Below, one piece after another: positions 11,652 to 23,725 of a stretch of DNA of 64,000 nucleotides; the first letter of the stretch is position 1, and the number at the start of each line of letters is the position of its first letter. Source of the stretch: Plasmodium brasilianum (lineage: Eukaryota > Apicomplexa > Aconoidasida > Haemosporida > Plasmodiidae); contig NC_090117.1 in NCBI RefSeq assembly GCF_023973825.1, positions 372,001-436,000 of the forward strand. The letters run 5' to 3'. A program made the position numbers and the translations under genes. The notes under the pieces were generated by a model. That model was not told the origin of the DNA. It saw nothing but the letters and a program-made list of their open reading frames with translations, and searched no databases.

Positions 11652-14600
11652 TTATTCCTCGCTAATTCCGGGGAAGTGTTTATGTTTAACATGATTGCTG
11701 TTACGAGTGTTAAGCATAGTATCTACATCATTACGATTGTTAATAATATACATGCTCTTTTTGCAAAGTACATTGCTTTTTATATTCTTAATCATGTTAT
11801 TACAACGTAAATATGCATAATTATTAGCACAAAACTTCCTTTCATCATCATTACCATATGTGTTACTGTCGCAGTTCTCCCTGTTCCTTATATTTACATT
11901 GTCCATAATATCTTTTTTAATGTATATTCCTCTTACGATATGTTTATTACTATGCCCATTATTTTTTTTCTGTAACTGTGTATGCCATCCAGTAGACATG
12001 AAAATATTCTCTTTACAGTCTACATTACAGATATTACTATCTTTATTACAATTATCGAAATGTCCATTTGAAACGGAATGTCCATCCTTGTATCTCTCCA
12101 TCAAAGAAGCAACGTTCGTATCGAATGCAGCGGGTGCACCGCTTCCATCCTCTGTAGAATTGAGGCCTTCCTCTTTGGTTTCTTCGTCCTTTAAAACACT
12201 TATTCCTAAATAATGCCCTAAATAATTTGTTCCCATATTTTCTCGCCCATTTTTTTCTAAGGGGTTTCTTGCACCAGAAGCGGCACACTGGGATTTATTA
12301 CGGCTACGACTACTACTGCTACTGCCACTACTGCTATTGCTACTGCTATTGCTACTGCTGCTACTATTGCTGCTACTATTGCTGCTACTATTGCTGCTAC
12401 TATTGCTGCTACTATTGCTGCTACTATTGCTGCTACTATTACTGCTACTATTACTACTATTACTACTATTACTTCTGCCTGTGCTACCCCTTTTGCCCAA
12501 AATTCGCTCTAAACCATCCGCTGTTTGGATATCATAACAGGACCTTTTAATTCCCGCTTGTGCTCTTCCAGTACAATTATTCTCACTAATTAATCCTTTA
12601 TAATTACCCAGTTCAATTTCTTTCCTTTTCCTTAAAATATTCCTTAATAATTTATATTTCGTATAATGTTTTATTTTCCCTTCATTGCGGTTAACTTGTT
12701 TTCCTCGAAATTTTTCACCATCTTTATTTAATTGTAAAACATTATTTTTTAATAAAATTTTATTTTTTTTTTTTGAGCTAAAACTTTTACTGTATATGTT
12801 CCTTTGCTTATCATAAATATTATTCCTACAATGAATACGCGTTCTTGTTTGCTCTTTCCTTTTCAAATGGTAAGATGGTGTTCTATTAATGCTTCCACAT
12901 TTTTTTATTTTTCCTTTCATCTCCTCATATGTAAGAATGTTTACTTGCTTGGTTACCCTTTTTTCAAATTTTCCTGTCCCTTTAATGTTTTCTCTCTCAT
13001 TAAGTTTGCTTTTATTCTTCCTTTGTTCTTCCCCTTCCACTTCTTCTTTCACTTCCCCGTTCTCTTGACTATCCCTCCCTATAATAGGTTCACCCTCTAC
13101 TGCTTTGTTGAAAATAATTTTATGAACACCGCACAGTGGTTTTCTATTTTTCAAAAAAAGGTGCATATCTGTATGGACATTTTTATAACCATAATTCAAA
13201 ATGTTACAACCCGTATGGCAGTTAATCCCATTTGTTATTTTATTTGAATAAGAATATTTACTTGTAATCTTTTGTTCTGCTTTGACATGTAAGAGGTCTT
13301 TTTTCTTATTTTCATATATCGTCTCATAGGACTTCTTCCTATAGTTTTCACTTTCACTCCAATTGTTTAAGTTACTGCAGTTTGCGGACCTCCTAATGGA
13401 ATAGGTATACACTACGAATGTAGACGAGTTCATAACAGTTATACATTCACCTGTTCCTTTGTCTACATTACTCTGAGACAGAATAAAATTCTCATCCTTG
13501 TAGTAGAAGAAATTATAAAACCATGTGTTTTCAAATAGGATATTATAATATAAATAATTCATTTTTTTGTTTTTAGCTTTTGACATGTTGAAAGAGCACA
13601 GATGAAAACCATAGTTACTTCTACGAGTACTGCTCTTATTACCGGCAGTGGTCCCTCCATGGTTGCTCCCCCTCGTGCTGCCAATGGTGCTACCATTTCT
13701 ACTTCCTCCTGTGCTACCATTTCTACTTCCACCGGTGCTATCACTTCTACTTCCACTGGTACTCCCTTTCGTTGTGATATAAAACAGATTGTCGAAATTT
13801 TGCAGTAGAAATACTTGTACAATATTACTCATATCAATACGCCGCATGCATTCCAAAAGGACCTTCTCATTACCTGTTACCCTTAACCTGAATAAGAAAA
13901 CATTATTTGGAAAAGAGCACAATAAAATTTTTTTCGACTTATTTAATTTCAGCCCTATTATTTTGTCCCTCCATTCTTCTGTTTTAACCTCGCTATTCGT
14001 TTTGCCTGAACAGCCATGAAAAATTTTTTTGTGTATGGAAAAAAGGACTTCACCACAACTTGCCCTGTTACATGCGCTATTAGGAGCACTATTGTGTGTA
14101 CTATTGCGCATAGCATTACGAGCAGTGCTACTTGCATTGTTACTCTCGTCTTTACTAGCCGTATTACCCATGCGGACAGGCCCTTTCCCTTCGTGAGCAA
14201 ATTCCCTCTTCTGCACTCGATTAATAATTTTTGCTTTTCCATGAGAAATACTAAAGAAATATAGACTGCCTTTTAAGGTGCCACAAATTAGCATATCATC
14301 TGAGTAAAATAAAAAAGCTGTCACGTTAATATTCTTTAACGTTAAAAACTTAAAGGAATAATTATAATTAAATATGCTCATTTTGTACAAACAATTTTCA
14401 CTATTATAAATGATATGATCATTTTCCAATGAGAAATCATTTATCTTGGAACACTTTTTATAAATGAAACTTAGCTCACTTGTTATTATGTTGTACATAA
14501 TTATTTCGTTAAAAGTTGTCCCTATTATTAACGTGTACATATCTGATAAGCAACATGAATGTATATATCTCTTTGGATAATTCCTCTTATTTCTCCTCTT

Positions 14601-17102
14601 CTCAATGTTATCCAACGAGTCATGGTTAAAATAGTCATTCCTACTTCTTTCTTCACAACATAAAAGACTATTCTTTTCTTTTTTATTTTTAATCATACTC
14701 CGAAATTTGTGTGCACACATATTATTAACCGTGCAGGTATTTTTGAAAAACCTATGTAACTTAAAAGATCTTGACAACTTCCCTTCTTTCTGCATATTGC
14801 AGGAGTCGTCGACATAACTGTCCCAAGAATTGCTACTTAAAAAGGAGGTGCCATTTTTATTTCCTATCTCAAATATATCTACATTTTTATATATAACAAA
14901 ATTATTCATGTTCATAAAAAATAGAACACCTGAACGGGTCAGAATTAAAATACTATTTTGAAAAATAAAAATGGAAACAATACTATCATTGCAAATTTTT
15001 TCTAAATGTACAACTTTGTGGGATTTTAAAAAATCTACGATTATAATTACACCTCTTTCTGTACCTACGACAAAGTACTTTTTGCATTTAGAGCTATGAT
15101 CTAAACTGTGCATCTTCTTTTTGTTCTCCTCCTTTCGCATGAACTGTTTATAATTTTTTTTTTTTGTCCCAACACATTTCGGCAACTTAAGTATTATGCT
15201 AATGTCGTCACCTTCGTTTATGTACAAAACGTTAATAATTTCAATAACGCTAATTTTATCGTTAAAGAAGTCGTTAAATTGATTAGCTATATATTTGTAA
15301 AGAGAATCTGGAATACTATCATTCGAAAAATTTTCTGCTCTTGAATAGCTGTTATGAGAGAGGTTATCTTCATTCACCTGTTTATCTGCATGTTCCTTTT
15401 TTCCCTCTCCCTCTGTGTATAGCTCTGCATTATCGTTTACAATGATTTGTGCATTAATGTCCATATTCCCATTAGCACACAATTCCGCGCGGTGGTGCGA
15501 GAGCAAATTGCTTATAAACAGATCAAACGAAACAAAGGAAAAAAAATGAAGATCTCGCTTCTCTAACAAAGACGAACAATTATTATTCGAAAAGACTTTA
15601 CACTTAAAGCTTTTACATTTTAACTTTTCATAGAGCACATAATTTTTTATCAGGTACACAAATACATACTCTTTGTTAAATATACATATATTATGATCGA
15701 TGTCTGTAAATATTTTAAAATTTTTTAAAAATTTGTTCAGCCGATTTTTTCCCCCTTTATTAAATAGCTTTACAAATGTGATATAATAAAAAGAAGCATC
15801 CTCAACGTAGTCGTCCTTCTTTTTTTTTTTTATGTACACAAAACCATCAGCGGTTTCCTTGATCTTTTTAAAATATTTCTTTTTAGACAATCTCTTTTTC
15901 GTCTCTTCACAAGTGGGTGATGTGTCTATATCTGTTCCACTGAGGCGTAAATTATCATTCGTACTTTCCTTCCTCTTTCTGCTCCATTTGCTACTCCATC
16001 TACTGTCCCTCCTTTTTAAATATCTTAAATGTGCATAATTTTTTGTGTACTTTTTCGTAAATCCGTAAGTGCTACTATACACAGTTTTCCATTCTTTCAT
16101 TACAAACTTCTTTTTTATATTCGCGAGAATATTATTTATGTTTCCATTTTTTATTTTTCCATTTCTCTTTATATAAAAATGGGGTACCCTCTTAACAACA
16201 TGCACACATTTTTTTTTTAATTGTGCATATTGTTTTTCATGATTATATATCACAGAAAAAACAAATAATATTAATTTATCAGAATAATTGCACAGCAATA
16301 AAATATGTGTGTCGTTTAAATACTGTATGTCCGAAAAAAACCTTCTTTTTATTTTTATGGTAATTAAAATTTTAAAATTAGATTTATTCCATAAATATAT
16401 TTTCATTTTGTTTTTGCTTTCTTCTCCACTCATTATGGTACTACAACTTTCCTTGCACCTGATAATGGTTACCTAAAATGCGCGCAAAAAAAAAAGCATA
16501 GGATAAGATAAGAAAGAAAAGATAAGAAAGAAAAGATAAGAAAAAAAAAAGAAAAAAAAAGGTCATATTAATATACTTACCCTTTGCAAAACCTCCTACA
16601 CTGCACACCCTTTTTTATTCGTGAAACGATACACAAATAAGAGAAAATAAAAACAAAAACGTTAATGAACAATACATTTGTCTACACACATGGAACATGT
16701 TAAGAAGTTAAGGACAAATCATAGGAGCATTGGAAGTATTTGGAATATTGGGAGTATTGGAAGCAATATCTACTTCTTTTCTTTTCTTTTCTTTCTTTTT
16801 TTTTTTTTTTTAAAGCTGTAAAAATTTTTTTTTATTACTTTATTCGCATGTTCAGAAAAAATAGCTTGACTTCTACTGAACAAATCGTATATAACTATCA
16901 AATTATTGAAGGTATAAATAATGTTTTTAAGGGAAAATTTAATGATATTATTTTTTTCTGCATAATAACCATGAATATATTTGGGGCTTAATTTTATTTC
17001 ATATTTCTCCTCATTATTTAACGAGATTAAATCTACATTTTTCGCACTTGTGTGTAGATTTTGTTTTTCTACTGATAAAATATATGCTCTGTTATGCGTC
17101 AT
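11652..17102 (-). CDS. Large WD40-like beta-propeller protein (EML/CFAP-like features), three exons
   Basis: The main exon, 16472-11652, codes about 1606 aa. Exon 1 is 17102-16839 (88 codons: MTHNRAYILSVEKQNLHT...). Both ends are phase 0, and a 15-nt microexon (16595-16581, EVLQR) fits between them. Propeller-like strands recur: KNIIYTFNNLIVIYDL, then GEESKNKMKIYLWN, then FVVGTERGVIIIVDFLKSHK, then TLIIGTTFNEIIMYNIITSE, then MLICGTLKGSLYFFSI. A strand ending in SGEE-K-K-IYLWN preceded by an H residue resembles propellers of the EML/CFAP type, which bind microtubules or axonemes; this resemblance is weak. The C-terminal half is mainly Lys/Asn/Ser low complexity, with Gly-Ser-Thr repeats (nt 13640-13790) and a Ser-Ser-Asn run (nt 12310-12470). 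No TM or signal is seen. The function is not established. Confidence 0.75.
16581..16595 (-). CDS. Candidate 15-nt microexon of the propeller gene
   Basis: The sequence reads GAGGTTTTGCAAAGG, flanked by TGTAG acceptor and a perfect GTAAGTAT donor. It encodes EVLQR in phase 0, matching the phase of the exons on both sides (end at 16839, start at 16472). It would extend the loop between ...SEHANK and VTIIRCKESC. Without it those two exons still join in frame, so it could be optional or absent. Confidence 0.5.
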
Positions 17103-17326
17103 CTTTTACCTTATAGCGATATAAATGTACTGATTTACTCTTCATCATTTGTTAATCCTTATCTAATAGGCACAGCATTAATAGTCTTTTGCCAAGGAGA
17201 GAGTTGTGCGAATAGTTGAAATTAATACGGGAAAAATTAGTCTTTCGCGTATATCTTTTTGGAGTAGGGGAAAAAAAAAAAAAAAATAAAATAATTGCTC
17301 TTATAGCTCTTTCTGTTTTCTTCTTA

Positions 17327-17357
<31 letters not shown>

Positions 17358-17828
17358 ACAAACATGTGTGAAACTTTTACCCTCACTAATGTACGGGGAA
17401 GCATTCGCTGAGTGCTTATTTCGTTTTTCCCAAATTTTATCGTTTGTGTGTATTTATGCATATGGGTATGCTTACATGGGTATGATCTTTGTTTTTTATT
17501 TGTTCCTTGAATATTCCTTGAATATTCCTTGCGTGTCCTTGCATGTTCCTTGCATGTTCCTTGCATGTTCCTTGCATGTTCGTTCATTTGTTCGTTTGTT
17601 CGTTTGTTCGTTTGTATCTTTTTTTTTTTTGAAGTCCGTTTCATGCCCGAACTTCTGCATGTTATGCTTTGTTTTTTCTTCTAAAATGTGAAATGGTCTA
17701 ACTAAAAAATAAGGTGAACATACACATAATACCACATATATATGCATATGTCAACCTGCTCACATGCTATCGAAATATACACGATGCATTTATTGCGCAT
17801 ATGTATATACGTGTATTTCTGTGGTGTA

Positions 17829-17859
<31 letters not shown>

Positions 17860-19182
17860 CCTTTTGCGAAATGTTCTGATGCTACAAAAATGTGGGTAAA
17901 CTATCATGAGTTTTTCTTTGTTTTTTATTTCTTTTCTTTTTTGACAATATGTGTGCATGTGAAATGTTCGATAAGGAGAGACAATACCTTTAAAACGGAC
18001 CTCTTAAAATTTTCAGTCCATCCCCTTCTATTTTACATGTTACATTTTGCATTGTACATGTTACGAATATATTTTTATTAACCATTTTGCAAATTATACA
18101 GCGCGCGGAAATACATATCTGCAAAGTGTTCACGAACAGTATATACTGCTTACCAATGTGAGCAGCAATGCACTTTTATGCTACTACAAATAGGATATAT
18201 ATTCACCCACGTAAGCAATGCGTACATACGTAGAACTATTCCCAAAAAGTTCAAGTACATTCACTGATACACCCTTCAATGAAATATTATATGGCACGGT
18301 CATGTTATATAGAACATGTATTAATATAATTCTGCACAATGTTCATAATGTGCATATATGGTCATGTTGCATTTTGAATTTATATGACTTCATATAAAAA
18401 GAAAAGTAACTCAGAGGTTAAATTTTCGAAAAAACAAAAAAAATCAAAAAATTTTAATACAAAAGTGAAGAGAAACATCCAAATGTGGATCAAGGGGGGC
18501 GAGAAAAAAAAAATTAGTCGAATAACAGAAAAAAATCAAACGAATAATAGTAGAATAATAGTAGAATAATAGTAGAATAATGGTAGAATAATGGTAGAAT
18601 AATGGTAGAATAATGGTAGAATAATGGTAGAATAATGGTAGAATAACGGTAGAACAATGGTAGAATAATGATAGAATAATGGTAGAATAATGGTAGAATA
18701 ATGGTAGAATAATGGTAGAATAATGATAGAATAATGGTAGAATAATGGTAGAATAATGGTAGAATAATGGTAGAATAATGATAGAATAATGGTAGAATAA
18801 TGATAGAATAATGGTAGAATAATGATAGAATAATGGTAGAATAATGGTAGAATAATGGTAGAATAATGGTATAACGATAGCGCTTGAATATGGAAAAAAG
18901 ATATTGGTACACAAGTAAACAGCAAACGAACTTCACCGCTGAAGCGCAGAAAAATAAACGCAAAAAAGTGGATGCCTAAGGACAATCAAAGAATTATCAG
19001 AATGGCAGTGAAAAACTGCGTCCTCGTTTTTTAACATTTTGTAGTGTTTACCATTTTTTTCTGCTTTTTTTTCTGTACTTGTAATTTTTTGTCTTTTTTT
19101 CTGCTGAGGTGCCCTGCGCGGGTGGGTAGTGGCCCCCCTGGCCTGGAAGATCGCGGAGTGGGTCGGAGGGCCAAAACACGAA
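17103..19182. other. Intergenic between the propeller gene and VPS45
   Basis: No gene seen. It contains T tracts, an 11-bp/8-bp repeat zone (17505-17600, CCTTGCATGTT and GTTTGTTC units), a T29 tract near 17830, an 11-bp minisatellite (18540-18872) and a GC-rich patch directly 3' of VPS45 (19104-19172). The long overlapping ORFs at 18444-18985 are repeat translations. Confidence 0.6.
18540..18872. repeat. 11-bp minisatellite (TAGAATAATGG)
   Basis: About thirty tandem copies of TAGAATAATGG with occasional G-to-A or A-to-C changes. Because 11 is not a multiple of three, the array is open in all three minus-strand frames and yields three overlapping Tyr/Leu/Phe/Ile-rich ORFs of about 150 codons. 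These should not be annotated as genes. Confidence 0.92.
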
Positions 19183-21315
19183 TCAAGTCTTAACAAGCTG
19201 CAACACGTCGGCCAAGAAAGACTGGGAGTTGTGTACTTGCGTACATCCAAGGAGAATGGTAATGTTATACCTTTTGGCTAAATTTTGTATATCTCTGTAC
19301 TCTTCGTAGGTAGCACCTCCTATGAAAAATATAACCATAGAGTTGACTTTCTTATTTGCATTTGGTTCTATATTTAACAGATTAGTAGTAGTATATATTT
19401 GACTATTCAATTTTGATTTAATTAAATCTTCTATTAAATAGTAAATGTACGACTTGTGTAGAGTAAAAACATTGGAAGCTCCTTTTATAGTTCTAGTTAT
19501 AGTTGTTTTAGCAAAATTTAAAAAAGTTTGTTCTTTAAAAAGTTGATTAATTTTTGTTTGTTCATTAGAATATAGTAGTAAAGCATCAACTAGCAATATT
19601 TGATCCTTATCTATATTTCTTTTTGTTAATTCTGTTTTAATTAATTCGATATGCTCCTCATCTTCATATTTTAAAGAGTATAACAAAGATAGCCTCAAAA
19701 TATCATAGTTTGTATAACTATAATTACGAATAGCATCAATAACTTGTTTGAAATGTTCGCTCTTTTTATGATATATGGCTATGGATTGTTCGATCTCGGA
19801 AATAAAAAATAATTGTCTTTTCTCTACTATTTCGGAAAATTTATGTAAAATATTTACGTGTTTTGTAACATTACCTGACAATTTTTTATAGTTAGGATAA
19901 ACTTCTATAAATTTCTGTATATCATCTATAGATTCAAGGTTCGTTTTTTTCGAAGTTTCTTCTTGATATGCATCTACATAATTTTTTACTGCTTTACCTA
20001 AATCGCCAAAATTGTCAAATAAATGATTATTATAAAATTCGTCGTATATACAAGACATAACTATTTGTGTTTCTTCCTTATTACTTTCTAAATTTATTTT
20101 ATTATTATCTATTCCAATAAGTTCATGTAACATAGCTTGATATGTCCACTGGGTTAGTAATGGAGTGATAGGATCTTCACTCCTATCAATAATTAACATA
20201 TAACAACAATTCCCTTCTGTTATTGTATTTACATTTTGATTACTCATTATATTGTTCAGTTGATAATTCATTTCATTTACTGGATGGTTTACCATTCTCT
20301 GTTTCTCAATTAAATTTTCGTACTTTTCATATGCTTCTAATACCCCCGAAAAGACACATTCATGTTTTAACATCTTCATTTTTAGTAAGTCTATAATATT
20401 CTTACAGATGGATGAATGTTTATTATATATAATATCTGGCACCTGTTTAATAGAGCATAAAAGGGAAAACAAACCCTCAACTATTCGATTTACAACTTGG
20501 TTCTCAAACAGGATAAAACTGGAGTAACTATGCACATCGTCCTCCATCCCCATGGGATTATCACTACCAGTGGTCATGCTTCCGCTAACTCCAACATTAT
20601 CCTTGTTGTTGATGGCATAATTTTGGTAAAAGACGGAATTCCCTTCTTCATCCTTCATTTCGTTAAACTCGTCAATGGTGAGCATATCGTATTTATGTAA
20701 CGCGGCACTGCTGCTATTCGAATTACCATACTTCTTCATACTCTGACTCTTCTTCCTTTTATCACTCAACGAGTCCTTACCACTTTTATATAAAAAGGAT
20801 GTATAGTCAATGTTAAGGGAAAACAAATTATCATGTAACACATATCCATCAATATAGTATTCCATGATGTTTTTTATTACCTCAAACTCGTCAGCTTTAG
20901 CTAACTTTTCAATAAATTTTTCACTTAACACATTAGTAAAAAATAAATAATATTCTAAAAAAATTGGTTTCTTTAATTCTCTCATTAGTTTTAGTATATT
21001 AGTATGCGTGGGTCTCAATAAAAATATAGCCTTTAAATGCTTCAAATTTTTTATTTTATAATTTTTAAAATCAAATTTTTCATTTTTATTACTACTATTA
21101 TTTATATCTTCAAATATGTTACTGTCATTAAAATTAAGGGTTAAAAAAATCTCTTTTTCTAATATATACGAGTGTGAAAAAATAAGAGAAATGATTGTTT
21201 TTGTTTCGTCATCTAAAATTAGCACTTTATAACCCTTAACTCGATGGATTATAAGATTTAAGTACTCCTCGTAGATCTGCACGAGGCTCTTGAACATGTA
21301 CGGGTTGCCCTCCAT
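19183..21315 (-). CDS. VPS45: VPS45, Sec1/Munc18-family vesicle fusion regulator
   Basis: 710 aa, single exon. SM proteins bind syntaxin-type SNAREs and promote SNARE-mediated fusion; VPS45 acts at the trans-Golgi/endosome with a Tlg2/syntaxin-16 partner. In Plasmodium it has been linked to haemoglobin uptake vesicles. The SM signature LIIDRSEDPITPLLTQWTYQ is at about residues 372-392. The near C-terminal block VIFFIGGATYEEYRDI at about 655, followed by NSQSFLADVLQLV, is typical of VPS45. The N-terminal domain (MFKSLVQIYEEYLNLIIHRV... KVLILDDETKTIISLIFSHS) matches the family start, so the ATG at 21315 is convincing. Length is larger than the usual 570 aa, mostly because of hydrophilic inserts at about 180-260 and 335-365. 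It is transcribed in the same direction as its flanking genes, but it has its own spacer on both sides. Confidence 0.95.
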   Translation of the reverse strand: MEGNPYMFKSLVQIYEEYLNLIIHRVKGYKVLILDDETKTIISLIFSHSYILEKEIFLTLNFNDSNIFEDINNSSNKNEKFDFKNYKIKNLKHLKAIFLLRPTHTNILKLMRELKKPIFLEYYLFFTNVLSEKFIEKLAKADEFEVIKNIMEYYIDGYVLHDNLFSLNIDYTSFLYKSGKDSLSDKRKKSQSMKKYGNSNSSSAALHKYDMLTIDEFNEMKDEEGNSVFYQNYAINNKDNVGVSGSMTTGSDNPMGMEDDVHSYSSFILFENQVVNRIVEGLFSLLCSIKQVPDIIYNKHSSICKNIIDLLKMKMLKHECVFSGVLEAYEKYENLIEKQRMVNHPVNEMNYQLNNIMSNQNVNTITEGNCCYMLIIDRSEDPITPLLTQWTYQAMLHELIGIDNNKINLESNKEETQIVMSCIYDEFYNNHLFDNFGDLGKAVKNYVDAYQEETSKKTNLESIDDIQKFIEVYPNYKKLSGNVTKHVNILHKFSEIVEKRQLFFISEIEQSIAIYHKKSEHFKQVIDAIRNYSYTNYDILRLSLLYSLKYEDEEHIELIKTELTKRNIDKDQILLVDALLLYSNEQTKINQLFKEQTFLNFAKTTITRTIKGASNVFTLHKSYIYYLIEDLIKSKLNSQIYTTTNLLNIEPNANKKVNSMVIFFIGGATYEEYRDIQNLAKRYNITILLGCTQVHNSQSFLADVLQLVKT

Positions 21316-21439
21316 CTTTCGCGAAGCCTTCCCCTGCTGGGTAACTTACCTATTTTGCAAGAATGACTTTGTTTTGCTGTATTTTGTCAGATTGTTTTTA
21401 TTTTGCATATCTTGCCAGATTGGCTTTATTTTACTGTAC

Positions 21440-21680
21440 TTTTCTTATTTTTGCTTAATTATATCTATATTTTTGCTTAATTATATCTATATTTATGCTT
21501 AATTATTTCTATATTTATGCTTAATTATTTCTATATTTATGCTTAATTATTTCTATATTTATGCTTAATTATTTCTATATTTATGCTTAATTATTTCTAT
21601 ATTTATGCTTAATTATACCTATATTTATGCTTAATTATTTCTCTATTTATGCTTAATTATTTCTATATTTATGCTTAATT
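21440..21680. repeat. 22-bp minisatellite (TTATGCTTAATTATTTCTAT type)
   Basis: About ten head-to-tail copies of a 22-bp unit containing GCTTAATTATTTCTATATTTAT, with slight variants at the ends, ending in a T18 tract. It lies about 125-365 bases upstream of the VPS45 start codon. Confidence 0.88.
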
Positions 21681-21814
21681 TTTTTTTTTTTTTTTTTTAT
21701 CATATTTTATCGTATATTGCCTAACTTGTGCAGGTGGAAAATTACAAACAATTTTGAAAATTTACCGAGTTGGCAGGGCGAAAAAAAAAAATACAAAAAT
21801 ATGCGCAAAAAATA

Positions 21815-22140
21815 AGCTCATATATATAGAAGTTCATATATATTAGAAGTTCATATATATTAGAAGTTCATATATATTAGAAGTTCATATATATTAGAAG
21901 TTCATATATATTAGAAGCTAACACATATTAGAAGCTAACACATATTAGAAGCTAACACATATTAGAAGCTAACACATATTAGAAGCTAACACATATTAGA
22001 AGCTAACACATATTAGAAGCTAACACATATTAGAAGCTAACACATATTAGAAGCTAACACATATTAGAAGCTAACACATATTAGAAGCTAACATATATTG
22101 GAAGCTAACATATATTGGAAGCTAACACATATTAGATGTT
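21815..22140. repeat. 17-bp minisatellite in two variant blocks
   Basis: About nineteen copies of a 17-bp unit. The first block (about 21825-21915) uses AGAAGTTCATATATATT. The second (about 21915-22135) uses AGAAGCTAACACATATT, with a few ATATATTGG variants at the end. The clean block boundary suggests two separate local expansions from one ancestral unit. Confidence 0.9.
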
Positions 22141-22189
22141 CACATACATTACAAAGCTCGAATAGCCCAAAATATTTTTAACACTAAAT

Positions 22190-22315
22190 CATTTTCATAG
22201 CCAAATTACATTGATGGCCAAATTATATTCATGGCCAAATTACATCGATGGCCAAATTACAATGATGGCCAAATTATATTCACTGCCAATTTATATTCAC
22301 TGCCAATTTATTTGC
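22190..22315. repeat. Short degenerate 17-18-bp repeat (GGCCAAATTACAT)
   Basis: Six or seven degenerate copies of TGGCCAAATTACATTGA, decaying to CTGCCAATTTATATTCA. It is a third adjacent array in the VPS45 upstream region. Confidence 0.75.
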
Positions 22316-22819
22316 ACAGTCAAACTATTTTCAAAGTTTCTGAAAAAATTTAAGAAATCCTATTTTAACGCTCTCGTTACATGATATGGAAAAATAAAAC
22401 TCTACATTTTTGTCAATTCAATTTCGTACGTTTTTTGCAATATTTGAACTTGTATCTATTACTGTGTTAATTATGAAATATACTTGGTGCTAATGTATTA
22501 CTTTTTAAGTCCCTCTGTTCGTTCACTGCTATTTACCGCTCCTTCTGTGCGCAGTTCCACGCGCTTAATTATTAATGAACGAACGTATGTACATACGTGT
22601 GTATGTATTATACATTTTATATTGTACAATTATGGAGGCAATTACTATATGTACGTATTATTGAACTTTTTCATTTTTTTTTTTTTTTGTTTTTCTTTTC
22701 TATTCCCCCACCTTGTTTACATATCCCTTATTAACGATTAACAGAAAAATAAATGATAAAATTTCGTTAGTATACAAATCTGCTACCGGTCGCACTTCAA
22801 AAAGTACATGCTACATGTT

Positions 22820-22854
<35 letters not shown>

Positions 22855-23289
22855 TAGCTGTAGTTATATCATTTTATATATTTTTTTACGGCAATATGGC
22901 ATACATTTTGAAAAAAAAGGATGGAAAAGAAAAAAAAAAATCTAGTACAATATACCCTTTCAATTTAGCATAGATTATTTCCCCCTTCTTTGACAAAATT
23001 TGTATATTTTTTATTTTTTCGTTAAAAAGTATACCAAAACATACGGGAAAACAATGTAACTTAGGCATACGCATGGCTGTTTGCATTACGTGCGTACATG
23101 TTTTCCTGCTTGTTTTTCTTACCGTTTATCAAGTGGCCTCAAATATACGAGATAATTACGTACCAGTTAGCAAAAAAATATGCAATTATTTTTACGTGAA
23201 CAAAGGATGGGTCCAGTTGCCCAATCGTTTGGCTCTTTCCCCGTTAATATAAAATACGAAACAATGTATTTTCTAACTTGTTCGTAGTG

Positions 23290-23358
<69 letters not shown>

Positions 23359-23725
23359 CTTACAAACCTTTATATAATAGCCCCTATATTTACTTCTTCC
23401 CCAGTAACAACATTACGGTTAAAACTCCAGCAAAAGTTTGATCGTAAGAAAGACAGAAAAAAATGCTTTCATATAATATGAACATGTGAACGCTGTAAGT
23501 ACTAATATTATCATTTACCAGAATGAGCTACAACAAAATGAGGCAAAAAAAAAAAAAAAAAAAAAAAAAGGCTTAGCAAATTCAGTAGAAGGCCCATTTT
23601 ACACGTGGAGCACATATACAGGTGTGCAAACATCCAATAGAAAAACGGGGCATTATATCCATCAAGAGTGTAATTATATGTTGTTGGATGGAATAATGTA
23701 TGCTAAACTAACTGCATAATATATG

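Larger units (their letters stand above)
21316..23725. other. Intergenic upstream of VPS45
   Basis: 2.4 kb without a supportable gene. The VPS45-proximal half is almost entirely minisatellite (see the arrays at 21440-21680, 21815-22140 and 22190-22315). The distal half has T tracts, (TA)n at 23308-23355 and an A24 tract near 23545. Small ORFs such as 22484-22741 and 23486-23719 have random composition. Confidence 0.6.

Noticed and set aside
18444..18985. Three overlapping minus-strand ORFs of about 150 codons (Tyr/His/Leu/Phe repeats)
   Set aside because: They come from an 11-bp minisatellite that is open in all frames; there is no non-repeat coding sequence.
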